Shown piece by piece: positions 33,408-43,764 of a DNA stretch of 64,000 bases. Origin of the DNA: Catenaria anguillulae PL171 (lineage: Eukaryota > Blastocladiomycota > Blastocladiomycetes > Blastocladiales > Catenariaceae). The stretch lies in contig MCFL01000020.1 of assembly GCA_002102555.1 (NCBI GenBank), forward strand, positions 372,001-436,000, in the 5' to 3' direction. The notes beneath the pieces were generated by a model. That model had not been told where the DNA came from, made no database searches, and saw only the letters and a program-made list of their open reading frames with translations. Every line of letters begins with the position of its first letter. The stretch's first letter is position 1. The position numbers and the translations under genes are program-made.

Positions 33408-36185
33408 ATGCTTTTCTTCCCTGCTGCTCTCCTTACTTGTCTCTTGGCCCTCACGGCTTTGGCCCAAGCCCAGTCCCCGACCCCGGACGTCATCGAGAAT
33501 GGGTGCCTGACCATCCAAGCCGACTGGCCCGTTTGCGGCGGCCTCAAGGGGCTCCAGCTGGACACTCAAGTCCAAGGCAGCTTTCTCGGCCTAGCGTTCG
33601 CTCGGGCCAACGCATCCGACACGCGGCCCTTGTCTGCAGTGTTTGCCTCCAACTTCCGCGACTTTCTCGACCTGCAAACGCCTCGCATGCCCAACAATGT
33701 CAACTTTACCTACATCCAGACCTTCAAGGACCGGTACGGGTGTCCCAACTACACCCACCACCACCGCCGCTACCTCATCTCAATGTGGTGCGTCGACTCG
33801 GTCTATGCGTCGACCCGATGCCCCGCAAACTCTGCACGCCGACCGCTCTGCCGCGAGACATGCAACACGTATGCCGAGTCATCCATTGAATCCTTCTCCA
33901 ACTCAACCCAGTGCCCGCCACAGACCGTCAACACGGCAAGGACCAACGGCGCCACCGAAATCCGCTCCTTCTGTGACCGCGAAATGTTCAACGGCCGCGA
34001 ACCAAACTGTATCTCTGGCCGCGAAATCGAAAACCCGACCTGCGGTTATCTGCTCACGTCCAGGTTCTGTGACCCAAGCACTTGCCCCGAAGCCACCACC
34101 TTCTGTGCCCAACGCTTTGGCATTCGCAACACAGCAGCAACCACGCTGCCCGGCAGCGGGCCAGAGGCAACCAAATCCGCTTCGGCCGACGGCCAGTCGC
34201 AATCTGACGGCGCAACCCCGGCTCCCATTGTGCCCATCATCCTCGGGTCTGCCCTTGCTTTGCTTGTCCTGCTTGTCGGTGCAATGTACTTTTGGCGGTG
34301 GCGTGTCGACAAGCGCCGTCGCGAGCGTTACATGGAAGGCTTTAGCAACCGCCCCACGCCTGGTGGTGCAAACTCTTCCGTCAAGCCCTCGGAGCCGTCG
34401 TGGATCCAGGAAGAGAACCCGCCGCCCATGCCGCCCATGTCACAGGTCAACCACGCCGGTTACGCCAATGTCCCGCCGCAGAGCCCTTACGCACCGCAAC
34501 AGCAGCAGCAGCAACCGCAACAACAGCAGCCTGCGCAGCTGGGCAATCAAGGCCAACAGGATAGTCAACAGTATGGTGCGTATTGGATGGTCAACAACGC
34601 CGGTGGCGCCGCCGCGGGTGCCCAAGGCCAGCAGCAAGACCAGCGTGGCAATTTCTCGCAGCCGCAGCAATCGCCCTACACGCCCAACAACCCAATGTCT
34701 GGCTACCCGACGCAGCAGCAGCAGCAGCAGCAGCAAGCGCAATATGCTCAATCCAACGTGGGCTCCAACGTGTCGACCACAAAGGCAAACAAACGCATTT
34801 CGTCCATGATTGTCGACAAGAATGTGTCAATCACGGAACTGCTTCGCGCATCCCTTGCCCTCGACGACTCGCAACAACCGCTCCATCAGTCTCTCGACAA
34901 GAACTTGCCTGCCATCCCGTCGTTGCCTGCCAACGGCACAGCCGCTCCGCCAGTCACCGAGTACGATCGTCCCGTGCAGCACCGCGCCGTCCGCAACTAT
35001 GCACCGCAGATGGAGGACGAGCTGGAGTTGTTGGTTGGCGACGTGGTTGCCGTTTCGCAACAGGTTCGTTTGCATCCTCTTGAAGTTTTCGCGGCACGTT
35101 TTCATTGTGACTAATTTTGACTCGTTTATCAATGTCGAAAACAGTACGACGATGGCTGGGGATTCGGTCTCAACCTCGCCACGGGCCAAGTCGGCGTCCT
35201 TCCTCTCGGCTTTGTAACTCCCGTTGACTCTGAGCTCGATGTGGGCAAAGTGCAAGCGCGCCAGTCCATTTACGGCGACCCGGACAAGTTGCGCGAAGTG
35301 CGCGAGCAGGCCGCAAAGGCCGCCGTAGCATCTGTGCCTCTCTCGCCCATCCAGCAAGATCACGAAGGCTCATCGGCCGCCACGGTTGCGTCGTCGTCCA
35401 AGGCAGCCGCCGGTGCCAACGCATCGGCTGAGCCTGGGTCGCCCATGCTCGTTGACACATCGCGTGTGTCCGTGTCAGGCGCCATGCAGACGGCCAGGGA
35501 TACCGTGTTTTTGGGCGACGACGATGACGATGTCGTGTACAACTCGACGTCGTCGGGCAACCAGGCCAACAAGCACAAGTCGGAAAAGGTCGATATTGAT
35601 ACGCTCATGGAGGTGTTGTACCGGATCGCCCGCTCGGACCGCGAGTCGCGCATCCTTGCCGACCTCAACGTCGACTTCAATGCCCTCGAGAAGAAGGACC
35701 CGAACGCGCGCCAGTCCATCATGTCGCAAATTGAGCGCGAGCGCGCTCTTGCCCAGTCGGACGCCATGTCTGAGGCTTCGGTCGATTCCAAGCGATTCTC
35801 CTTCTCTGCACTCTTGGACGTGTTGAACGACGCTGCAGGCTCGGACGACGAGGATGCAGATGTGGACCCTGACACTTTGGCCAACACGTTGCTCAACTCG
35901 TACAACATTGGTGTGGCCGTGCCACCAGAGTCGGCCGCTACCACTTCGTCGGCATTGGGAGGCAGCGGCGCAAGCAAGCCTTCGGCCGCCAGCCATGGTG
36001 GGTTCACGCCCTTGCCATACCCTTCGGCCCTCGGATCGCAGTCGCAACCACCAACGGGTCCATCGCCGTACGGCTCGCATGTGCAGCAAGACGAGTTGCG
36101 GCCCATGTCAACACTGAGCGATTTGGATCGGCTCGAGTCCATGTTGAATAAGGAGGAGGAGATGTTGCGCAAGATGCGCTCGTGA
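33408..36185 (+). CDS. Single-pass membrane protein with Cys-rich ectodomain and cytoplasmic SH3 domain
   Basis: Exons 33408-35063 and 35145-36185 are joined across an 81-bp phase-0 intron (GTTCGT...AAACAG), giving 898 residues. Residues 1-22 form a signal peptide ending ALAQA. The ectodomain to about 245 has many cysteines (CPNYTHHHR, CVDSVYASTRCP, CRETCNTYAES) and resembles a disulphide-bonded Frizzled-like or CFEM-like extracellular module, though neither is certain. A transmembrane helix lies at about 273-297, followed by RWRVDKRRRER. The cytoplasmic part is Gln-rich. An SH3 domain at about 522-576 spans the junction: ELELLVGDVVAVSQQ, then YDDGWGFGLNLATGQVGVLP. The tail carries acidic helical stretches. 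It is likely a cell-surface receptor or polarity protein linking wall or ligand sensing to proline-rich partners. The family is not named. Confidence 0.82.
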
Positions 36186-36808
36186 GGTGTTTTCTGGGCG
36201 TGATTGTGTTCTTGTATCACCACCACTTTCGCTTTTTCTCTTCTCTGATTTCAAGTGTCTGTGATTTTGTACCAGTCTCTTTCTTTTCTTCCTTCTCCTT
36301 TTTCCCTTTTGCTCTCCTGCCACCTCATTTACTTTGCCGTACACTCGTCGTTTCTCTACACCTCATACACATTTGTCGGCTTTCCTCTTGATGCTGTCTG
36401 CTTGCTTTTTGCTTTGCCTTCTTTGTCTTACATGTTTGTTGTGATACACTCCACCATCTCGTTGTTCTTCTGGAATCTTGTTTCCATGTTATATACATGC
36501 AGTCAATGCCGTCGTTCCTTATTCTCTAACATGAAAATACTGAGTGGCAGATGCCAACAGCGGGTGATGATGGGAGATCTTCGGCCCGGCGATCGAGCAT
36601 GCACTCACATCTCGGACTCGAGCTAGGCAACGCCGAGAAAAACGTAGATGGGAATACTCTCGTAGCAAAGCAAAGTTGGCATGTACAAGTATAAAATGAC
36701 TGGATTAGGACACGTTGGCCCGTTTCCTCGTTTCGTGTCCACACTTATTGCAAGTTGCGACCATGACTTGGGGCCAAAATGAAGCATGCTCAACGTTTCC
36801 GCATCCAA
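36186..36808. other. Convergent intergenic region
   Basis: About 620 bp. The first 300 bp are strongly T/C-rich on the plus strand, as in a fungal 3' UTR. Nothing else is recognised. Confidence 0.45.
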
Positions 36809-37525
36809 TCACTTGCCGAAAAGCGACTTGACGGTAGTCACAACGCTCGACGCAAACCCAAACACGGACTCACCACGCTTGGCGCTTGGCTGCTGACTCG
36901 GATCCTGTGTTTGAGGGTGCAAATCGCTTGAAGCTGCCGAGACACCGTCGACTTGGTCCGACTTGCGCTTCCTCCTTCCCAACGTTGTCGCGGCTCCGGC
37001 GCTTGGCCATCATGCTCACTCGCAGCACATTCAAGCTCCTGTCCGTCAGGATCGTCGCTCTCTCGTCGGCCACGCCTTCGGCAGTCTTGAGCGCCATCTC
37101 TCGATCGATGGCGGTTTGATGGACCGCCCACGCAGCTTGGCACTCATTGGCGAAGGCATGGCGGTTGCGGTCCGCGAGGTATGGGTGGTTCGAGAGGTCA
37201 TTGATGTGCTGCCCAAGGGTTACAAGTGCAGGATGTCACAAACAGCGCCAGATGGGAGCAGCAAGGTGCCACGAGTTAACGGCCCGCCAAACGAAAGGGC
37301 TGTCCAACATACCGTACACTCGTGATTGATCATATGTAGTAGCGCAAGGATGGCAGCATGCCCATGGTGCCGAAGCGCCAGAACACGACACGTCACATTG
37401 ACCAGCGACGCTTCTTTCCCAAGGTCCTGACCATTTGTTTTATGGATCGAGGCCTGTCGAGGGCGACCTGTCCATGCCAGACAAACCTGTCGACCACCAC
37501 ATTTTTGCATCATTCGCTCGAGCAA
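36809..37525 (-). CDS. Tentative multi-exon gene, product unknown (5' end not defined)
   Basis: Splicing gives a continuous minus-strand frame from exons at about 37525-37487, 37426-37313, 37208-36963 and 36892-36809. The introns are 60 bp (GTTTGT...GGTCAG), 104 bp (GTATGT...GGGCAG) and 70 bp (GTCGGA...GAGTCAG; weak donor). The two middle exons read well as one helical protein with mostly G/C third positions: CRVLALRHHGHAAILALLHM, then HINDLSNHPYLADRNRHAFA and MALKTAEGVADERATILTDR. Without the last intron the chain would end at 36870 instead. The upstream exon is weak and the start is unknown. No family was recognised. The middle exons are the reason for calling a gene. Confidence 0.4.
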
Positions 37526-38197
37526 TCTCCCTGAACGTTGTCATCGGCACCTACCAAATTTTTTCATTCTGACCACTGTCAGTCGGGGTCGTTCGCATCC
37601 CATCGTCGCCCTCTCTGCGCCAGTTGTCATTTCCTCGTTTTGATGGTGGTATTGTCAGCAGAACTTGATCTAATCCACCTTCGTCGCAGTGCACACGCAT
37701 CAACGATTCCCACACACCAAGACAGGATCATGTTTCTCTTTGAACGTAGACATTTCCAGCACGAGTAGTTGGCAGTGGTTCAGGCGGCAGCACCTTCGTG
37801 TGCCCGATAACTGTCCTGCCCGAGTGAGCTCTTTGCAGGTTGCGGGAAGGCGATTGGACAGGCCCAGTCTGCTCCAGTCGCAATTGATCGGACTGGACCG
37901 AGCCTCTTGTGGTTCCTTTGCCGTGGTTTAAACTGACGTGAATGGAGGTGACAAAGAGCCCTCTTTTGGCGCATGGTTGAACCGAGTCGTTTATGTGTGT
38001 TCTGGGTGGATTGTGGTTGGTTTGGGTGCTTCCGTTGATTCATCTTGGTGTTCGCATCACTTGGAAAAGGTTTAAGCTTCATGTGAGTTGTGATGAGACG
38101 CTTGCCATTTAAGATCAAATTTCACTGCTCTCCTTTTGCAGTGTCAACTGAACTCGACGTCATCGCTTGGTGTGGAAAGAACGAGTGTATTGCCATG
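37526..38197. other. Region between tentative gene and Vps39 gene
   Basis: About 670 bp, expected to hold the 5' end and promoter of the tentative gene at left and the 3' end of VPS39 at right. A short minus-strand frame starting at the ATG at 37753 (MSTFKEKHDPVL, then a GTGTGT donor) could be a first exon, but this is not secure. Confidence 0.35.
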
Positions 38198-41100
38198 TCA
38201 CACTGTGTTGGCACTGTTTTCCACACCGCCACTACTCGCTCCACTTTGGCTCGCACACACGCCATGCATCACCTGCTGCTGCCTCCCCATCGATCCCTCT
38301 TTAGTTGCGCTTCCTCCACTCGTGTGTGCGACCTCCTGATCCGCATCAACCAGACGCACAACCACAGGCATAGCTGGATCCGCAATCTCTAGCCCGCAAA
38401 CGCAACAATTCGCAGGTAACGCAACCGCACCTAACAGGCTGGGCTTTGCGTTTGCGTCCAATGGCGCAACGAGCGACAGCGACGCGAGCTTTGCCTGTAA
38501 GCACATGCTTGTCAATACACTCCGGTCTGACAAGAATTGGAAAGCAAAACGCAGGCGTACATTGACGTTTCTCTGCCGCTCGAGCGACTTGACCATCATG
38601 GCCCACCTGCCCTTGCGCGTTACTTGAACGAGTTCGTGCGTAAGCAGCGGCGCAGCGTGCGAGAGCGACCAACTTGCCGGCAAGACCGTGAGCAGTTTGT
38701 CAAAGTCGAGCTGGCCAAGGTTTTGAACGGCGACTGACATGAAGTACGAGGACCAAGCATCGCTAAACGGCCGGAATAGAAAATCCAGTGTTAGTGACGG
38801 CCAATTGCCAAGAGGAGAGACGTAATGCGAACCGGTTGGGCATGTTCAAGTACGCGTCGACAATCACATCAAACCCAACACCGTCGTGCTCGCACACACG
38901 CTGCGCCGATTTGAAGTCGTGCACCTTGCCGACCAAGAGCTTGACCGCCTCAGCACGATCTGGATGCAGCACCGCCAACTCAAACACATACTCGCCCTTG
39001 TGCTCGTGCTGCTCCATCAAGCCACGAATTCGCTCGCCTCCCTTGCTCCCAATCGCATCCCACGCCATTCGTGCCAACAAGAGGCGAACGCTCGCCTCGG
39101 GTTCCCTTGTGCGCAAGTACTCGATAAACGACACATGCCTCGTATTTGCGTGCGTCTGATACTCGTTGATCCACGCTTGGTTGGCAGCCGGCTGCCCAAC
39201 TACCCACTGCACAATGCCCTCGACATCCCCGTCATCGATTTGCCCCATGGTGTGAATGTAGGCAACAACCACATCAGGTCCAAACACGTGCAGAGCCCGC
39301 GCATCAAACCTTGGAATCCACGCCCGCACAACATCCAGGGCAAGCGGCATTTGCAAGCGAGCAATCCACTGGACGTCAGCCACATGTGCTGCGGCGTCTG
39401 CCGCGCTCACTTGGGTCGCGAGCACCTGTGCCACCTGCTCAACGGCCACCTCGGAGCTGCCCGTCCCCTCCTCCACCAGCGCGCGCCACTGCTTGACCAC
39501 CTCACCAACGCGGCCTAAATGCATGTCCACGACAGTCGACGCATACGTGTACCCGTGGCGTGCGAGCTCAAGCTTGACGGGATCCAAGGCGCCTGGGACA
39601 CGCCCCACCACGTCACACACGATCTGGGCTTGCTCGGCAACGGCGGGCGCAGGTGACGCAAGGCGCAGCATCAGGTCGAGGCGTGCCAGTTCGACGAGCG
39701 GGTCGACTCGTGTCGAGTGGATGCGCCAGTGGTCCAAGTAAGCGAGCGCAAACGACAGCGAGGACGTGGTGAGCGTATGGGTGAGGGAGGCGAGCGTGGT
39801 TGGGTTGGTGGTGCTGGTGGTGAGCTTTGAGAGGGCGTTGGATACTGCGATGAATGGTACATAAAAGGGGAAGTTAGCGCTCCGAGGATACAGAGTGGAG
39901 GGGCAGAGACTGTTAACGAACCAATGTCTGACAACCGCACCAAGTTTCCCTTGCCCGCCGCCTCACCTATCTCCACCTGCACGCGCTTGACCTCGTGCTC
40001 CGCCTCCCAACCGCCACCCATGACTTCGGCGCCACGGTCCATCCACACAATCCACCGCGGATCCACACTTGCCTGCTTGCACGCATCCAGGGCATCGTCC
40101 CATCTGCACCGAGCAATGAACCGCAGAGCAATCTGCGCCAACACTTTGCGCAGCTCGTCGCCGTGCAATACACGTGCGGCCAAATCCACAATGGCATCCA
40201 GTTCGACCTCGTCCTGGGCATTCAGCCACCCTTGGATCATAGAAATATAGCTTGGACACGGCACGGCGTACAGGGCGTCGCGCTCGCGGCACACGAGCTG
40301 GAACTGGGTGCTTCCTGAACCGGCGCCGTCGCCATCGAGGACAAGCGGGGTTGGAAGCGAGAGTAACGAGATGGCGGCAATTGGAATGGGGTCGAGCTGA
40401 ATGAGATGGGCAGCCGAAGAGGCGGTGGGCGACGTGTGGATGAGCGAGTGGATCGAGAGGCGTAGCGGGCCGCCAGATGGGTCAGGGAGGAGAGCAAGGA
40501 TGAATGGATAGTGAATTGCTGTGCAACGAAAATGCCCAGTACAGCGGCATTTGTTAGATTACGTGGTTTGGCATTGGCGTGAAAACGAAATGATGTAACG
40601 GACCAACAGAAAGGGGAAACGCGGGCCAATGAATGGATGGCCGATGCTTTGCTGGCTGACCACGCGAATTCAAAATGATGCCTGATGCGGCACTTGAGGA
40701 TGATGGCGACCCAGAGCCAGGGGACAGGGTTTGCGATTTCGGACCTGAGCTCGTTTTACATACCACGAGCACTTCGTTGTTGCTGACGATGACTAAATGC
40801 GGCCGATACTCGTCCATTTTGTCGGCCGAAATGGATTTTGACGGGTCCATGGCCGCCAGCGAATAAATCTTCGGATCAGCCGAAGGCGACGCCGTTGAAG
40901 CTGACACACTTGAGGAATGATGGAGGGAAATAGACTTGTAGTGAAATGAGTTGTCGGCAACATAGACGTGATTTCCGTGCCAGGCCATGCGAAGGACACC
41001 ATCGGGAAAAGGGAACTCGCGGAGCTCGGTAGCGGAAAGCGTGCCCGTGTTGGGGGACTTGCGGATTCCGAGGAGGACAATTGAGCGGCGACGGGCAATG

Positions 41101-41576
41101 AGGAGCGAATCTGCTACACCAGAAGCTGCGGGCGCATGGATTGCAGGACTGGTGGGACTGGGGTTGGAATTGGTGGCGATGGCGGAGATGGCCTTGATGG
41201 GCCGAATGGACGAGATGGGTTGCAGGGTAGACAGGTCGTGGAAGGCGAGCATGGTGCCGGCAAGGACGGCCAAACATTGGGCGTGGCCTCCCGCTGTCAG
41301 CGCACACAGCCGCACAATGTGGCCCGCGGTTGTCGGGCGGTAGGTTTGAACGAACACGAGCGTTGAGCTCGGTTGGTCCCAACGATAGACGTGGATATGG
41401 CCGGAGAGCATGCCCACGTAGGCGCGATGAACATTTCCAACGACGGCCGAGTCGAGCCAAGTCACGGCATCGCGCGCAGCCGCAGTTTGCGATGAAGACA
41501 AAGACGCGCTGGAAGTGGAAGTGGAGGTGGACGCCGCCGCAGAAACAGACGCGAGTATTGGAATCAGGGAAAACAT
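38198..41576 (-). CDS. VPS39: Vps39/Vam6-like HOPS tethering subunit (CNH + clathrin-repeat protein)
   Basis: Five exons, 41576-40604, 40518-39922, 39844-38833, 38762-38561 and 38494-38198, join in frame to 1,026 residues. The introns are 85, 77, 70 and 66 bp. The CNH domain spans about 1-430. It opens FSLIPILASV, continues GMLSGHIHVYRW, and across intron 1 reads RPSIHWPAFPLSV then AIHYPFILALLPD, matching the Vps39 NWTDIP...PYIIAVLP region. Helical clathrin-repeat segments follow, with NLGQLDFDKLLTVLPASWSL typical of the C-terminal part. The end has a zinc-like CCVCGLEI pair. Vps39 tethers late endosomes and vacuoles via Rab7/Ypt7. TGFBRAP1/Vps3 (CORVET) is the alternative. The extreme C-terminus is the least certain part. 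Confidence 0.86.
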
Positions 41577-41993
41577 GTGGAAAGCGCTGCCTAGTCTTTA
41601 CCAAGTAGACTCATAGGGATATTGTTTCATGCGCTTATGATTGCATTGATTTATTATTTACCATGTACTTATACACGTATGTCCACGCAGTGGTGTATCG
41701 GTCACTTTTCTTCTTCTTCTTGCGTGATCGGCGGCCTCATTCCAAAGTATTCATATTGGATTTTGCAACTGAACACTTAACAATACAAACTGATGAATTG
41801 GAAATTTAGTGATAAAAACTCGCTTTTCTTCAGTTCCATGGATCCACACTCAATATCGACTTGAGGCAATTGACTCGGCTGCCCCTTGCGCCTCAAATTC
41901 ATCCTGCAATCCAGCACTGTCACCTGCCAAGCGCAAACCAAGAGCATCCACCAACTCCACGTCAGAAGTCACAAGGAACGTATCATAAATATC
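41577..41993. other. Bidirectional promoter region
   Basis: 417 bp between the divergent ATGs of VPS39 and CSN5. The middle (about 41640-41840) is A/T-rich compared with the coding DNA, with TTCTTCTTCTTC at about 41709-41720. The two genes probably share this promoter region. Confidence 0.55.
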
Positions 41994-43354
41994 ATGGCGA
42001 CAACCGCGTCTTCGGCCTCGGCCTCGGCCTCCATGGCCCTCAAGACCTGGCTGCTCGAAAACAAGGTCCTGACGGTCGACCCGACCGATGACCTGTACGC
42101 CTTGCCCACCACGCCCACCCCGTCGGGCGTCGACGCTCCCTGGCGCAAGGACCCGCACCACTTCAAAAAGGTCAAGATCTCGGCCATTGCCCTCATCAAG
42201 ATGGTCATTCACGCGCGGTCCGGCGGCCACCTCGAGGTCATGGGCCTCATGCAGGGTAAAGTCATGGGCGACACCATGGTGGTCCTTGATGCATTTGCTT
42301 TACCTGTCCAGGGCACAGAGACCAGGGTCAACGCGCAGCAGGAGGCTTTCGAGTACATGGTGCAGTATCAGAGTAACGGGTCAGAGATGGGCAGGAAGGA
42401 GCATGTGCTGGGCTGGTATCACTCCCACCCCGGGTACGGGTGTTGGTTGTCTGGCATTGACGTCTCGACCCAAATGACCAATCAAATGTACCAAGAGCCC
42501 TTCCTTGCCATTGTCGTACGTTTTTTTTTGCTGCGCTCTACCATATTGCTTGCACGGTTTTATCTCAAAATTGTGTACGATACCATTCCAGGTCGACCCA
42601 AACCGCACAATCTCCGCCGGACGTGTCGAAATCGGCGCCTTCCGCACCTACCCTCAAAACTACACACCGCCCAACGCCGCGCCCTCAGAGTACCAATCGA
42701 TTCCACTTTCCAAGATTGAGGATTTCGGCGTACACGCCAACCAGTACTACTCGCTCGACGTGTCCATCTTCAAGTCGAGGCTCGATTCGCACTTGCTCGA
42801 GTTGCTGTGGAACAAGCATTGGATCAGCACCTTGTCTCAGAGCCCATTGACCACTGTGCGTTGTCCTCCCCTATTCCTTTCTTACGATACATTCTATCGG
42901 ATTGACCGTGAACTCACCCACCCGAAATACTTCCAAATTGCAGAACAAGGACTACCTCATTGGCCAACTCGCCGACGTGGCGGCCAAACTCGACCGCGCA
43001 GACGCCCAAGTCCTCAAATCCCGCCAACTCGGCACCTCGCTGCCCGCGCCCGCCGTGCCCGTCGATTCGGCCTCGGCGGCTGCAGACTCCAAGCAATCTG
43101 CCGACAAGGGTGTTACGCTGGCCAAGAAGGGCGACACGGCCAAGGATGCCAAGGAAAACAAGGCCACCGTGGACGATTCCAACCTGGGCAAGGCCAGCAG
43201 GGACGCGGCAAAGGTGGTTTCGGAGGCGGCGCATTCGCTCATGTCGCAGGTGCTCAAGCACGTTGTGTTCAATTTGCCGAGGGCCGAGGCACTTGAGGCG
43301 CAGCCAACGCAAGATGCGAGGCCAGCAAGTCCCATGGCCATGGAGACAGATTGA
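41994..43354 (+). CDS. CSN5: COP9 signalosome subunit 5 (CSN5/Jab1), JAMM deneddylase
   Basis: Exons 41994-42515, 42592-42855 and 42944-43354, with introns of 76 and 88 bp (GTACGT...TTCCAG; GTGCGT...TTGCAG), give 398 residues. The MPN+ domain is intact. Glu81 lies in LEVMGLMQG. The zinc motif [14 protein letters not shown] supplies His143, His145, Ser153 and Asp156, in the same order and spacing as human CSN5. Downstream, [20 protein letters not shown] and [19 protein letters not shown] match the family, including across both junctions. CSN5 is the catalytic metalloprotease of the COP9 signalosome, which removes NEDD8 from cullins, in nucleus and cytosol. The C-terminal ~60 residues are Ala/Lys/Asp-rich and less conserved. 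Confidence 0.96.
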
Positions 43355-43764
43355 GAGATCCACGAACGAGGGAGGCTCTCGTCGTTCTTTGTCAGTGTGT
43401 ACAATCGTCAATCGGGTCGGGTGGATTTCCTTGTGTTGCGAGACAACAGTCTGTATGGATTCAATGTCAAAAAGTCGTTGTGCCGTTCCTGGCGTGGCGT
43501 GGCCAGATGCCAGCAAACCTTGGGCGCTGTTTGGCCATCGACACAGCCACCAAGGTTAAATACTCTTCGCTTCGCTCACATCTCCTCCATGTCACGTCAC
43601 AATGCGATGCCCGGCACTCTGTGAAATCACTTGAATCTGTACCAATTTCGTATTCGAGCGCACGCTATAGGTTTCCATGCTGTTTCACTCCTCACCGACG
43701 CCCACATAGTACCGGCGCGTGCATCCATCCACTTTGTCGCGGCGTCCATCACGGCTTACCAACC
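43355..43764. other. Intergenic
   Basis: 410 bp between CSN5 and the next plus-strand gene. An open frame runs through it without an ATG and with poor codon bias. It should hold the CSN5 3' UTR and the promoter of the next gene. Confidence 0.5.

Noticed and set aside
40604..40763. Alternative early donor at the first Vps39 intron (GTATGT at 40763)
   Set aside because: Using it breaks the reading frame of the next exon and removes the conserved RPSIHWPAFPLSV segment of the CNH domain. The GTCCGT donor at 40603 keeps both.
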